A program made the position numbers and the translations under genes. The notes under the pieces were generated by a model. That model saw only the letters and a list, made by a program, of their open reading frames with translations, was not told the DNA's origin and did no database searches. From Pythium myriotylum (taxonomy: Eukaryota; Oomycota; Peronosporomycetes; Pythiales; Pythiaceae): a stretch of 64,000 nt of DNA. This document shows, one piece after another, positions 21,401 to 33,325 of this stretch. Positions within the stretch are counted from its first letter, which is position 1. Each line of letters starts with the position of its first letter. The DNA is taken from assembly GCA_023091665.1 (NCBI GenBank), contig JALJCQ010000012.1:1984001-2048000 (forward strand). The letters run 5' to 3'.

Positions 21401-22546
21401 CCTGATATCGAGCCGCCCGTCACCTTTACAACACTTCCGTCGAACGGATTTGACCAATCTCGTTTGGCCACTGAGGCCGGCATCGTCAAGGCCAATCTAC
21501 GAGAGCCCGAAGACCTTATCACTGCCATTGGTGAGGGCCAATCCTATGTCGACCCACAACTGCTACGAGCAAGATCGAGTGTGTCAATAGGCTCGACAAC
21601 ATCAACCGTGACGATCAGCACGGCCCAGCCGCTTAAAGTCGCGGCACCAGATCGTTCCCAGTTGCCGCAGACGTCAAGAAAAAGGGGCCTGGGTTCAGTT
21701 TTCTCTGCGTCCAGGACTGCAATGGTAGAATCTACTTCTTCTATATCCCGCCCATTCGTTGCTCCACGACCCCAGGGGAAACCCACTGATCCTTTACTGG
21801 GAAGTGCTAGTACCTTTACGAACTCAGCGGGTCTGTTGGATTTCGATGAAAAGGGTTCAAATGGTGTTGATGATGCAGTGATTGCATTTCCTGCGGTTGC
21901 TCGTCGTGTGTTGAGCTCTGAGGAGGTCTCGCAATTGTATGCAATTATTCGCCAGCTTCGGAACGGAAATGAAAACGAAGCTGCTCTCGACAAGCTGTGC
22001 GAGTTGTTACGTTCGCCTGACCGTCGTGAACTGCTCGAAATAATGCCCCAGGTTTTGAGTGTATCCATTGGGTACGAGTTTGTGAAGCGAGCATTGGCAC
22101 GAGGCCTCAATCTTTCATATCCATCTCAAAAAAGCGGGGAGAAACCTTTCCGAGGAGTAACTCGCTCTCTCCCTGCGGAGAACTCAGCAGCCACTCCAGT
22201 TACAGCACCCAGTGTAACTAGCTTTTTTGAGCGTCTTCAACAACAGAACAAACGACGCAAGCAGCAGTCGATGCACCACACAGCGGCGGTTGTCAAAGAT
22301 CCTCAATGCTTCGTCTGTTACGAGATTACTCGAAAGGCATATGCAGCTCGGTGCGGACACATTTGCTGTCTGGATTGCTGGCAGAAGGTGCGCCTTTATG
22401 TCCCAACTATGATCGCTCAGTGTGTAATCATTTACTGTCTCGCGTAGATGGAAAAGGATGGTTTCAGCTCGTGTCCGATATGCAAGACCCCATTTCAGCT
22501 TGATCAGCTCAACCTCATCCGAGCCGCGCCTTCGCGGGAGGACTGA
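18477..22546 (+). CDS. RTEL1: RTEL1, Fe-S superfamily 2 DNA helicase with C-terminal RING finger
   Basis: Thirteen exons: 18477-18620, 18684-19024, 19111-19210, 19270-19560, 19618-19704, 19777-19971, 20033-20076, 20137-20274, 20332-20791, 20852-20992, 21057-21246, 21306-22387, 22448-22546 (1,103 aa). The helicase core has Walker A SPTGTGK (42-48), four Fe-S cysteines at 137, 154, 163 and 197 with near-human spacing, DEAH (240-243), LTSGTLSP and [22 protein letters not shown]1 dismantles T-loops, D-loops and G-quadruplexes at telomeres and forks. A harmonin-like helical module lies at ~908-975. A PIP-box-like SVTSFF (~1013-1018) lacks the usual Gln. A complete C3HC4 RING uses Cys/His 1045, 1048, 1060, 1062, 1065, 1068, 1080 and 1083. 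Introns 1 and 12 are multiples of three without stops. Confidence 0.95.
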
Positions 22547-23661
22547 ATGGTGGCAAATGCTCTTCCACGAATTGTCTGGGCGCGATATGTGTTCGGCGAC
22601 CGTGAGTGCAACGTTGGGTGGGTAGCTAGTGCTAACCATAGCCTGCAAATGAACACCACCAGAGAATATTGCGCGCTTCCGATCCTTTATCGTGCTGGTA
22701 ACTTGCTCAGAATGACACTTATTCTCCGCGCGAAGGCTTCGGCGGTTTTCGTTGCGTACTTGACTGACACGTTGCTGGCTCGCCAATCTCGCGTGTCATG
22801 TTTCTCTCCATTGCTCAGTCGGTATCCGAGTTGGAGAACGATCGCATGGAATCGTCGGCTAACACAAGAGATCCGCCACGACCTGCAGCTTTGAAAATCA
22901 ATAGAGGCAGGGCAAGAGGGAAACTGTTGGCGAAACTCCACGTTCGCCAGGTTCTTGGTGTTCCTCGGAAATTCCAGCAGATTCACTGGTCATCTCTGCA
23001 CTTGTTGATATGAGGGGGGAACAGCATCAGCTTACCCTTTCCCTGATGCCAGGATACAACCTGAACCTGCCCCAGCGATTTGTCCGAATGGTCGATTCGG
23101 CTTCCAAAGGGTTTCTTCGTTGAAGTCGGTTTCACTGGTTGGAAACGGCCCCAAAAGCGCGGAAGGATCCACCAACGCAGTGCGCATGTCCACGATATGT
23201 AACCGGGGCAGTTGAAGCCATTTATAGTGAGATCGTGCTCGCGAAAGGGTGCGGCTCTTTCCACGAGGCGAGTTCGGTATAGTCAAGTCAAGTCAAAAGT
23301 GCTGAGCGTTGTTGCATTCGCCAGCCTACAGAAGGAAACGTTGAGAACATTGTCTGGCCCAGTCCAGTGGTTTCAAAGCGTGTTGGGGGTCGGGAACTCT
23401 CCGGTCGGTCTCAGGGTTTCACGCTTGTTCGGTTTTGTGCGACCCAGAGGGGTCACGGGCTTCAGGTGAAGCGACTGAGCTGGAAGAATCGGCACCGATT
23501 GAAGCTTCAAAGTGCGATTTGCGGCTTCTCGTGCACAGGCGTTGGCTCAGTCCAACTGGAGCTAGAGAAGGCCCTTCGCTCTGATTGCATCAGAACAACA
23601 TCGCTGACACTGGAAATCATCTTCTACGGCGGCTTTTGTCACTGCATCGTTATCCTCAGCT
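22547..23661. other. Gene-poor interval between RTEL1 and the zinc-repeat gene
   Basis: This 1,115-bp stretch holds only short open frames on both strands, with no family resemblance and no coherent splice chain. It presumably contains the RTEL1 3' UTR and the promoter of the downstream gene. A small direct repeat of gtcaa units occurs near 23280-23295. Confidence 0.5.
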
Positions 23662-24810
23662 ATGTTCTTTTCGGGCGGATACATAGAGAATGAGCGTCAA
23701 CGTATGCCTCAGTGCTCAACTGAAGAAAACGATATCTTACGCGAGCTGCTTCTGGAAGGCGACTTTGCTTCACCGCGTCACCCGCTGCCATCAAGTACTC
23801 GCCACCATACTCTCAATAAAAGATCGCATCAACTCGAGTTATCGCTCCCACAGATCTGTTTCGACTCAGTTCACACGCCGTTGGGTCGGTTCCAGCCTCC
23901 GCTGTCTCTCCAGTCTCGTTTGAACAGCACAACAAACGGCCACAACCTTAATACTTCCACTAACACCTCTATGCAGTCGTCTATCATGAATGCGATCATC
24001 TCGCCACCTCGAGTATTTATTCAGGAATTTGCACGACTTCCTCCGCCTTTTTTTTACGACGGATCAACCATTCTTGATTCCGACTCCCATGATGCCAGAC
24101 CTGTAAAAAGTGTGCCTCCCATCATCTCGTGTCTACCACCACCACCACTTCCGATGCTGTCGATGCCACCCCTTAAAAAGAAGAAGTCTCACCATGGTTC
24201 ATCTGCCCCGTCAAATTCAGCTCCTCCAGCGCCTTTGTCATCATCAACGTCGGCGACGTCAACGCCCTCCTCCTCGGGTGCCAGCTTCAATTCTTCCACG
24301 AGCAACGCTGACCGAAAGCAAATGCGTTGCTCCTATCCAGATTGTCCCAACCTGCGACGCTCAGCCGGCTTTTGTAATCGCCACAGTGGTAAGGTCTGCA
24401 GCGTGGGAGGATGCAACAAGTCTGCTCTCAGTCGGGGCAAATGCCCAGAACATGGAGGAGGTTCGCGATGCAAACGTGACGGCTGCGACAAATTCGCCCA
24501 GACTCGAGGACTATGCAAATCCCATGGAGGTGGTCGGCAGTGCAACGTGTCTGGCTGCGACAAGAACGCCCACCAAAACCGTCTCTGTCGTTCCCATGGC
24601 GGCGGCAAGCGTTGCGACTTCTACGGCTGTCCGAAGTGGGCCCAGCGATCCGGATACTGCTGTGCACACACAAAGATGGGCACAAGCTCCCAGTCGGGCC
24701 TACCATCGTTGCCGTCTGTCTCATTGTCGTCGTCACTCATGTCGATGCCGGCGCCAATATTGTCTCCACCACTCATGTCTCCGCATCGGCTTATGTCGAT
24801 GTTGCCGTGA
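23662..24810 (+). CDS. WRKY19-like zinc-repeat protein, 382 aa
   Basis: One uninterrupted exon. The first ~220 residues are low complexity (Ser/Pro/Thr-rich, poly-Pro, KKKK). Residues 223-339 hold five tandem C-x4-C-x9-C-x2-H repeats of about 23-24 residues, e.g. CKRDGCDKFAQTRGLCKSH, joined by GGGS/GGGR/GGGK linkers. This is the repeat annotated as WRKY19-like zinc finger in oomycete genomes, where the family is expanded. It is not the true plant WRKY DNA-binding domain. Zinc binding is strongly predicted from the spacing. DNA binding and regulation are inference. The C-terminus is Ser/Met/Pro-rich. An in-frame ATG at 23704 is an alternative start. Confidence 0.85.
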   Translation: MFFSGGYIENERQRMPQCSTEENDILRELLLEGDFASPRHPLPSSTRHHTLNKRSHQLELSLPQICFDSVHTPLGRFQPPLSLQSRLNSTTNGHNLNTSTNTSMQSSIMNAIISPPRVFIQEFARLPPPFFYDGSTILDSDSHDARPVKSVPPIISCLPPPPLPMLSMPPLKKKKSHHGSSAPSNSAPPAPLSSSTSATSTPSSSGASFNSSTSNADRKQMRCSYPDCPNLRRSAGFCNRHSGKVCSVGGCNKSALSRGKCPEHGGGSRCKRDGCDKFAQTRGLCKSHGGGRQCNVSGCDKNAHQNRLCRSHGGGKRCDFYGCPKWAQRSGYCCAHTKMGTSSQSGLPSLPSVSLSSSLMSMPAPILSPPLMSPHRLMSMLP

Positions 24811-25023
24811 GCGCTCGCCACAATAGAATTTACGGTTAGAACTCCAGCGCGACGGACAAAGAGATGTAGCCCCCAGAGTTTGTCCTCCGTTGAGTACAGG
24901 AGAATGCGTAGTATAGCAACCAGTTCTGTCTGCATTTGTTCACGTCCACACAATGATGCAAAAGAGCAATCCAGAGGGGGAGTGCCTCAGATCTACAACA
25001 GCTCGTCTTGGCACACTTCCTCC

Positions 25024-25840
25024 CTACACAGGTGTAATGACGCCACGTTCAACGAGGTCAGGGACTTCAGCCGCAAGCCAAGGAGCCAGCTGCAAAGGAA
25101 ATATTAGTGTCAGTCCAGTAACCACAATGAAAGACTCAAGTATTCGACTGACGCCAAGTGCCAAGGCGTGCGCAACGCCGAATCTCGGTACGTTCTTCTG
25201 CCAGAGAGGCGCAAAATGGATGGTTAGGCAGATCTTGCCGCCCCTGATCAACAGAAAGCGAATTTGTGAGCAGATGCGCGTCTTCCTCATTTCGTATTTT
25301 GGGTTCACTCCTTACCGGTACATCTTCGAGGTCTTGCCTTCAAGCTCTGGAATACAAAGTTCAGGGTTGGACACGGGGTATGTCGCCGGGATCTGGTATC
25401 AGTATCGTCGCGTGTTGAAGTTGTTCCGGCGTATCCATGGGATCCTCTGTGTGTGCACGCACCTCAAACTCGAGATCAAACTCATAGCGGAGACCGTTAT
25501 AAAAGGACCAGCACTTCCCCGTCCACCTAGCATCGACATCAGAACCAGCGGCGCAAAGTGAATGGAGACGACTTCAGCAACAACCCACCTCGTCCCGGCC
25601 TTGTTGGACGCGATAGTGAACCAGTCGTTGTCGGCCTCCTTGTTCATTTTCACATACTGTGGACCAGTCAGCGTCTCTCACCACGGCGTCCGCGGGGCGC
25701 GCACGCACCTGAATGAGCGCGAGGTACTCCTCCTTGAGGCGCTTGGTCCACTCTTCGCCATCGCGCGGACCCGCGCGCGTCGTCAGCAGAGGGATCTTCT
25801 GCACCGTGCGCTTGGTGTTGTCGTCGATTGGCGCGTCCAT
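25024..25840 (-). CDS. UFC1: UFM1-conjugating enzyme 1
   Basis: Six exons on the minus strand: 25840-25709, 25656-25589, 25526-25463, 25392-25316, 25243-25153, 25089-25024 (165 aa; human 167). The joined protein closely follows UFC1 throughout: [93 protein letters not shown]. The catalytic cysteine is C119 in KICLT. The TAK motif that replaces HPN in human UFC1 reads TSK here. UFC1 accepts UFM1 from UBA5 and passes it with UFL1 to substrates at the ER and ribosome. It converges on the zinc-repeat gene, with 213 bp between stops. Confidence 0.96.
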
Positions 25841-26690
25841 TTCTCCTTTGAGAATGAGACTGGGAGGCTCAGCTCTATTAGCTCGACGGAAATGGCCTCG
25901 GGTCAACACTAAGCTAAACCAGAATCAGCGCGCAGACACCACGTCAATAACTTTCCTCTTTTGTACACATCATCTACATAACATCCACTTTTGTCAAAAT
26001 TCCAACGCAATCATAGGTACTGTGGAACTTCGCTCAATAACTAAATCAGTTACTGGTTTCATAACATTTCAACAAATCAGTACCTCCAAAGGTGTTGGCA
26101 TCACAACTCAATACCTTCAGGCATACAATACAAACTATCCGCTACGCGGGAGCTTTTTCACTGGAGGTCATGGTTGTGGGGGGAAATAAAAGTTTTCAAT
26201 TAAGGGAATGGCGTGAGTGTGTACACTGAAAGACTTCCCTGAATAGATAATGTTGGCCGTTTTCGCACCGGTCTCGTCGTCACCCACAGGGATCTCGCAA
26301 ATTGCTTTATGACATGGCGCAACGTAGACTTGGCCATGCGAAAAACCGTGTCTACAACTCGATCTAGCGTGGTTCTCACCAGTTCCACGCTCGACTGGGC
26401 AACAAAAATACAGCGAAAAGCATCAAAAACACAGGAAAGGCTCCAAAACCTCAGGAAATGCCTCACATGTCATGGGTATCTCTTGAGATGTAGCCTCGCA
26501 CCCGCTCCGCAACGCTTCGGTAAAGCGCTCGGATATAGCCCCCTCCGCTTTCCTACAGGGTTATCGACAAAAATATCGTGAATTCTGGTCATTTTATGAG
26601 TGAACCTTGATGAAAATGATTCACTCAACGGCAGCTATTGTCGTTTTCACCAAAATTGTGGAAGTGATAGTGAAACCGAAAGATATCGTA
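25841..26690. other. Interval without a recognisable gene, left flank of the tRNA array
   Basis: These 850 bp start with the UFC1 upstream region. From 26200 to 26580 both strands carry ~90-codon open frames with no recognised motif. A decayed mobile element is possible but unsupported, as I see no terminal inverted repeats or target duplication. The last 110 bp are AT-richer and end abruptly at the array junction. Confidence 0.4.
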
Positions 26691-27081
26691 TACCTGTATC
26701 GTCCTACCACGCGTCAACCCAAATCCAACCGCGGCAGGCATACAGACATACCCCGAACTCGCCTCTCCGCGGCCATCATCCACCCAGCCCGACACGACCC
26801 GCCTCCACCTCACCTTATCCTCACCTCCACCTCACCTTATCCTGAGCTTGTTCACAGATCTCTCATCCGTCTGCTGTTACCGTCGGACTCGGTCCCATCC
26901 GCTGGTTGTCGGGCTCCTCGTGCTCGTGCTTTGCTCCGCGCTCCGTCCCACGCCTCGTCCCGTGTTTAGTCGCCCAGTACGCCCCTCGCCCTCTACGTGG
27001 GGTGGATATCGCCGTCGTCGGTGGTGCGATGGCTGCTGCCTCGCCTCAGTGGCGTGTTCTCGTGGGTGTGGTCCAGGGTTT

Positions 27082-27130
27082 GGGACTGGCCCCATCGGGA
27101 CTGGCCCCATCCTGTGGTGTCCTGTGGTGT
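27082..27130 (+). repeat. Short direct repeats inside each unit (example unit 1)
   Basis: gggactggccccatc occurs twice in tandem (27082-27111), then cctgtggtgt twice (27111-27130). Other nested duplications in the same unit are a 22-bp cctccacctcacc... pair (26812-26853) and three 10-mers tcgagtgagg/tcgagtaagg/tcgagtgatg (27221-27250). Confidence 0.9.
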
Positions 27131-27413
27131 GATGTGACGTGTACCATGTGAATGAGGTGTCGGTTTGCATCTTGTGTGTAGCCACGAAGCCACCATCAAG
27201 GATCTGTGAGGGGTGGGTGCTCGAGTGAGGTCGAGTAAGGTCGAGTGATGTGGCGGTGGGGTGAGCTGTGACCCGAGCTGTCTGTGGATGTTGTGAGGGT
27301 TGATGGTGCATAGCGTAGCGGAGAAGTTCAGTAGTTTGTCGTGGCTGCGTGGGTGTTGGCGTGGAGCGTGTCGTTCGTTGTTGGTGAGGAGTGGTATGGG
27401 TTGTGTTTTGTTG

Positions 27414-27565
<152 letters not shown>

Positions 27566-27689
27566 TTTTTGGGTGTCTGAGGAGTGTCTGAGTGGTGATT
27601 GTGTGTAGTGTGTGTCGTAGTAGTTTTCTTGGTGTGTTAGTTGTTGCGTATGTATGATTTTTGAAGTGGCGGGGTAGGTGTTTCAGCCA

Positions 27690-27760
27690 GCGCCGTTGGT
27701 TTAGTGGTAAAATATCTCGTTGCCATCGAGATGCCCCGGGTTCGATTCCCGGACGGCGCA
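27690..27760 (+). tRNA. tRNA-Gly (GCC), copy 1
   Basis: The 71 nt fold as a full cloverleaf: 7-bp acceptor GCGCCGT/ACGGCGC with discriminator A, 4-bp D stem GTTT/AAAT (one G-T), anticodon stem TCTCG/CGAGA with loop TTGCCAT (anticodon GCC), variable TGCC, T stem CCGGG/CCCGG with loop TTCGATT. Internal Pol III promoters: A box TGGTTTAGTGG (nt 8-18) and B box GGTTCGATTCC (27739-27749). CCA is not encoded and there is no intron. No TTTT follows directly; the first T4 is at 27854. Upstream tract 148 nt; M1 A, M2 T. Confidence 0.97.
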
Positions 27761-28606
27761 CTCTCTTATGCAAATCCACACCCACACAGACAACACACAC
27801 ACGCACGCCTTCATCTCGGACGCGCAGCGCCCCATCGCCCGTTTGGTCTCCCCTTTTGCTCCTACGCCACCCCACGCGCTCCTTACCTGTATCGTCCTAC
27901 CACGCGTCAACCCAAATCCAACCGCGGCAGACATACAGACATACCCCGAACTCGCCTCTCCGCGGCCATCATCCACCCAGCCCGACACGACCCGCCTCCA
28001 CCTCACCTTATCCTCACCTCCACCTCACCTTATCCTGAGCTTGTTCACAGATCTCTCATCCGTCTGCTGTTACCGTCGGACTCGGTCCCATCCGCTGGTT
28101 GTCGGGCTCCTCGTGCTCGTGCTTTGCTCCGCGCTCCGTCCCACGCCTCGTCCCGTGTTTAGTCGCCCAGTACGCCCCTCGCCCTCTACGTGGGGTGGAT
28201 ATCGCCGTCGTCGGTGGTGCGATGGCTGCTGCCTCGCCTCAGTGGCGTGTTCTCGTGGGTGTGGTCCAGGGTTTGGGACTGGCCCCATCGGGACTGGCCC
28301 CATCCTGTGGTGTCCTGTGGTGTGATGTGACGTGTACCATGTGAATGAGGTGTCGGTTTGCATCTTGTGTGTAGCCACGAAGCCACCATCAAGGATCTGT
28401 GAGGGGTGGGTGCTCGAGTGAGGTCGAGTAAGGTCGAGTGATGTGGCGGTGGGGTGAGCTGTGACCCGAGCTGTCTGTGGATGTTGTGAGGGTTGATGGT
28501 GCATAGCGTAGCGGAGAAGTTCAGTAGTTTGTCGTGGCTGCGTGGGTGTTGGCGTGGAGCGTGTCGTTCGTTGTTGGTGAGGAGTGGTATGGGTTGTGTT
28601 TTGTTG

Positions 28607-28664
<58 letters not shown>

Positions 28665-28788
28665 TTTTTGGGTGTCTGAGGAGTGTCTGAGTGGTGATTG
28701 TGTGTAGTGTGTGTCGTAGTAGTTTTCTTGGTGTGTTAGTTGTTGCGTATGTATGATTTTTGAAGTGGCGGGGTAGGTGTTTCAGCCA

Positions 28789-28859
28789 GCGCCGTTGGTT
28801 TAGTGGTAAAATATCTCGTTGCCATCGAGATGCCCCGGGTTCGATTCCCGGACGGCGCA
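28789..28859 (+). tRNA. tRNA-Gly (GCC), copy 2
   Basis: Same 71-nt sequence as copy 1. Upstream TG tract 54 nt; M1 A, M2 T. Confidence 0.96.
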
Positions 28860-29705
28860 CTCTCTTATGCAAATCCACACCCACACAGACAACACACACA
28901 CGCACGCCTTCATCTCGGACGCGCAGCGCCCCATCGCCCGTTTGGTCTCCCCTTTTGCTCCTACGCCACCCCACGCGCTCCTTACCTGTATCGTCCTACC
29001 ACGCGTCAACCCAAATCCAACCGCGGCAGACATACAGACATACCCCGAACTCGCCTCTCCGCGGCCATCATCCACCCAGCCCGACACGACCCGCCTCCAC
29101 CTCACCTTATCCTCACCTCCACCTCACCTTATCCTGAGCTTGTTCACAGATCTCTCATCCGTCTGCTGTTACCGTCGGACTCGGTCCCATCCGCTGGTTG
29201 TCGGGCTCCTCGTGCTCGTGCTTTGCTCCGCGCTCCGTCCCACGCCTCGTCCCGTGTTTAGTCGCCCAGTACGCCCCTCGCCCTCTACGTGGGGTGGATA
29301 TCGCCGTCGTCGGTGGTGCGATGGCTGCTGCCTCGCCTCAGTGGCGTGTTCTCGTGGGTGTGGTCCAGGGTTTGGGACTGGCCCCATCGGGACTGGCCCC
29401 ATCCTGTGGTGTCCTGTGGTGTGATGTGACGTGTACCATGTGAATGAGGTGTCGGTTTGCATCTTGTGTGTAGCCACGAAGCCACCATCAAGGATCTGTG
29501 AGGGGTGGGTGCTCGAGTGAGGTCGAGTAAGGTCGAGTGATGTGGCGGTGGGGTGAGCTGTGACCCGAGCTGTCTGTGGATGTTGTGAGGGTTGATGGTG
29601 CATAGCGTAGCGGAGAAGTTCAGTAGTTTGTCGTGGCTGCGTGGGTGTTGGCGTGGAGCGTGTCGTTCGTTGTTGGTGAGGAGTGGTATGGGTTGTGTTT
29701 TGTTG

Positions 29706-29813
<108 letters not shown>

Positions 29814-29937
29814 TTTTTGGGTGTCTGAGGAGTGTCTGAGTGGTGATTGTGTGTAGTGTGTGTCGTAGTAGTTTTCTTGGTGTGTTAGTTGTTGCGTATG
29901 TATGATTTTTGAAGTGGCGGGGTAGGTGTTTCAGCCA

Positions 29938-30008
29938 GCGCCGTTGGTTTAGTGGTAAAATATCTCGTTGCCATCGAGATGCCCCGGGTTCGATTCCCGG
30001 ACGGCGCA
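29938..30008 (+). tRNA. tRNA-Gly (GCC), copy 3
   Basis: Same sequence as copy 1. Upstream TG tract 104 nt; M1 A, M2 T. Confidence 0.96.
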
Positions 30009-30854
30009 CTCTCTTATGCAAATCCACACCCACACAGACAACACACACACGCACGCCTTCATCTCGGACGCGCAGCGCCCCATCGCCCGTTTGGTCTCCC
30101 CTTTTGCTCCTACGCCACCCCACGCGCTCCTTACCTGTATCGTCCTACCACGCGTCAACCCAAATCCAACCGCGGCAGACATACAGACATACCCCGAACT
30201 CGCCTCTCCGCGGCCATCATCCACCCAGCCCGACACGACCCGCCTCCACCTCACCTTATCCTCACCTCCACCTCACCTTATCCTGAGCTTGTTCACAGAT
30301 CTCTCATCCGTCTGCTGTTACCGTCGGACTCGGTCCCATCCGCTGGTTGTCGGGCTCCTCGTGCTCGTGCTTTGCTCCGCGCTCCGTCCCACGCCTCGTC
30401 CCGTGTTTAGTCGCCCAGTACGCCCCTCGCCCTCTACGTGGGGTGGATATCGCCGTCGTCGGTGGTGCGATGGCTGCTGCCTCGCCTCAGTGGCGTGTTC
30501 TCGTGGGTGTGGTCCAGGGTTTGGGACTGGCCCCATCGGGACTGGCCCCATCCTGTGGTGTCCTGTGGTGTGATGTGACGTGTACCATGTGAATGAGGTG
30601 TCGGTTTGCATCTTGTGTGTAGCCACGAAGCCACCATCAAGGATCTGTGAGGGGTGGGTGCTCGAGTGAGGTCGAGTAAGGTCGAGTGATGTGGCGGTGG
30701 GGTGAGCTGTGACCCGAGCTGTCTGTGGATGTTGTGAGGGTTGATGGTGCATAGCGTAGCGGAGAAGTTCAGTAGTTTGTCGTGGCTGCGTGGGTGTTGG
30801 CGTGGAGCGTGTCGTTCGTTGTTGGTGAGGAGTGGTATGGGTTGTGTTTTGTTG

Positions 30855-30918
<64 letters not shown>

Positions 30919-31042
30919 TTTTTGGGTGTCTGAGGAGTGTCTGAGTGGTGATTGTGTGTAGTGTGTGTCGTAGTAGTTTTCTTGGTGTGTTAGTTGTTGC
31001 GTATGTATGATTTTTGAAGTGGCGGGGTAGGTGTTTCAGCCA

Positions 31043-31113
31043 GCGCCGTTGGTTTAGTGGTAAAATATCTCGTTGCCATCGAGATGCCCCGGGTTCGATT
31101 CCCGGACGGCGCA
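31043..31113 (+). tRNA. tRNA-Gly (GCC), copy 4
   Basis: Same sequence as copy 1. Upstream TG tract 60 nt; M1 A, M2 T. Confidence 0.96.
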
Positions 31114-31959
31114 CTCTCTTATGCAAATCCACACCCACACAGACAACACACACACGCACGCCTTCATCTCGGACGCGCAGCGCCCCATCGCCCGTTTGGT
31201 CTCCCCTTTTGCTCCTACGCCACCCCACGCGCTCCTTACCTGTATCGTCCTACCACGCGTCAACCCAAATCCAACCGCGGCAGACATACAGACATACCCC
31301 GAACTCGCCTCTCCGCGGCCATCATCCACCCAGCCCGACACGACCCGCCTCCACCTCACCTTATCCTCACCTCCACCTCACCTTATCCTGAGCTTGTTCA
31401 CAGATCTCTCATCCGTCTGCTGTTACCGTCGGACTCGGTCCCATCCGCTGGTTGTCGGGCTCCTCGTGCTCGTGCTTTGCTCCGCGCTCCGTCCCACGCC
31501 TCGTCCCGTGTTTAGTCGCCCAGTACGCCCCTCGCCCTCTACGTGGGGTGGATATCGCCGTCGTCGGTGGTGCGATGGCTGCTGCCTCGCCTCAGTGGCG
31601 TGTTCTCGTGGGTGTGGTCCAGGGTTTGGGACTGGCCCCATCGGGACTGGCCCCATCCTGTGGTGTCCTGTGGTGTGATGTGACGTGTACCATGTGAATG
31701 AGGTGTCGGTTTGCATCTTGTGTGTAGCCACGAAGCCACCATCAAGGATCTGTGAGGGGTGGGTGCTCGAGTGAGGTCGAGTAAGGTCGAGTGATGTGGC
31801 GGTGGGGTGAGCTGTGACCCGAGCTGTCTGTGGATGTTGTGAGGGTTGATGGTGCATAGCGTAGCGGAGAAGTTCAGTAGTTTGTCGTGGCTGCGTGGGT
31901 GTTGGCGTGGAGCGTGTCGTTCGTTGTTGGTGAGGAGTGGTATGGGTTGTGTTTTGTTG

Positions 31960-32027
<68 letters not shown>

Positions 32028-32151
32028 TTTTTGGGTGTCTGAGGAGTGTCTGAGTGGTGATTGTGTGTAGTGTGTGTCGTAGTAGTTTTCTTGGTGTGTT
32101 AGTTGTTGCGTATGTATGATTTTTGAAGTGGCGGGGTAGGTGTTTCAGCCA

Positions 32152-32222
32152 GCGCCGTTGGTTTAGTGGTAAAATATCTCGTTGCCATCGAGATGCCCCG
32201 GGTTCGATTCCCGGACGGCGCA
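32152..32222 (+). tRNA. tRNA-Gly (GCC), copy 5
   Basis: Same sequence as copy 1. Upstream TG tract 64 nt; M1 A, M2 T. Confidence 0.96.
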
Positions 32223-33068
32223 CTCTCTTATGCAAATCCACACCCACACAGACAACACACACACGCACGCCTTCATCTCGGACGCGCAGCGCCCCATCGC
32301 CCGTTTGGTCTCCCCTTTTGCTCCTACGCCACCCCACGCGCTCCTTACCTGTATCGTCCTACCACGCGTCAACCCAAATCCAACCGCGGCAGACATACAG
32401 ACATACCCCGAACTCGCCTCTCCGCGGCCATCATCCACCCAGCCCGACACGACCCGCCTCCACCTCACCTTATCCTCACCTCCACCTCACCTTATCCTGA
32501 GCTTGTTCACAGATCTCTCATCCGTCTGCTGTTACCGTCGGACTCGGTCCCATCCGCTGGTTGTCGGGCTCCTCGTGCTCGTGCTTTGCTCCGCGCTCCG
32601 TCCCACGCCTCGTCCCGTGTTTAGTCGCCCAGTACGCCCCTCGCCCTCTACGTGGGGTGGATATCGCCGTCGTCGGTGGTGCGATGGCTGCTGCCTCGCC
32701 TCAGTGGCGTGTTCTCGTGGGTGTGGTCCAGGGTTTGGGACTGGCCCCATCGGGACTGGCCCCATCCTGTGGTGTCCTGTGGTGTGATGTGACGTGTACC
32801 ATGTGAATGAGGTGTCGGTTTGCATCTTGTGTGTAGCCACGAAGCCACCATCAAGGATCTGTGAGGGGTGGGTGCTCGAGTGAGGTCGAGTAAGGTCGAG
32901 TGATGTGGCGGTGGGGTGAGCTGTGACCCGAGCTGTCTGTGGATGTTGTGAGGGTTGATGGTGCATAGCGTAGCGGAGAAGTTCAGTAGTTTGTCGTGGC
33001 TGCGTGGGTGTTGGCGTGGAGCGTGTCGTTCGTTGTTGGTGAGGAGTGGTATGGGTTGTGTTTTGTTG

Positions 33069-33199
<131 letters not shown>

Positions 33200-33325
33200 A
33201 GTTTTTGGGTGTCTGAGGAGTGTCTGAGTGGTGATTGTGTGTAGTGTGTGTCGTAGTAGTTTTCTTGGTGTGTTAGTTGTTGCGTATGTATGATTTTTGA
33301 AGTGGCGGGGTAGGTGTTTCAGCCA

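Noticed and set aside
24333..24953. Antisense frames over the zinc-repeat gene.
   Set aside because: Their regular residues mirror the repeated Cys/Gly codons of the real gene on the plus strand.
26200..26580. Remnant transposase.
   Set aside because: Only ~90-codon frames are present, with no catalytic triad, terminal repeats or target duplication.
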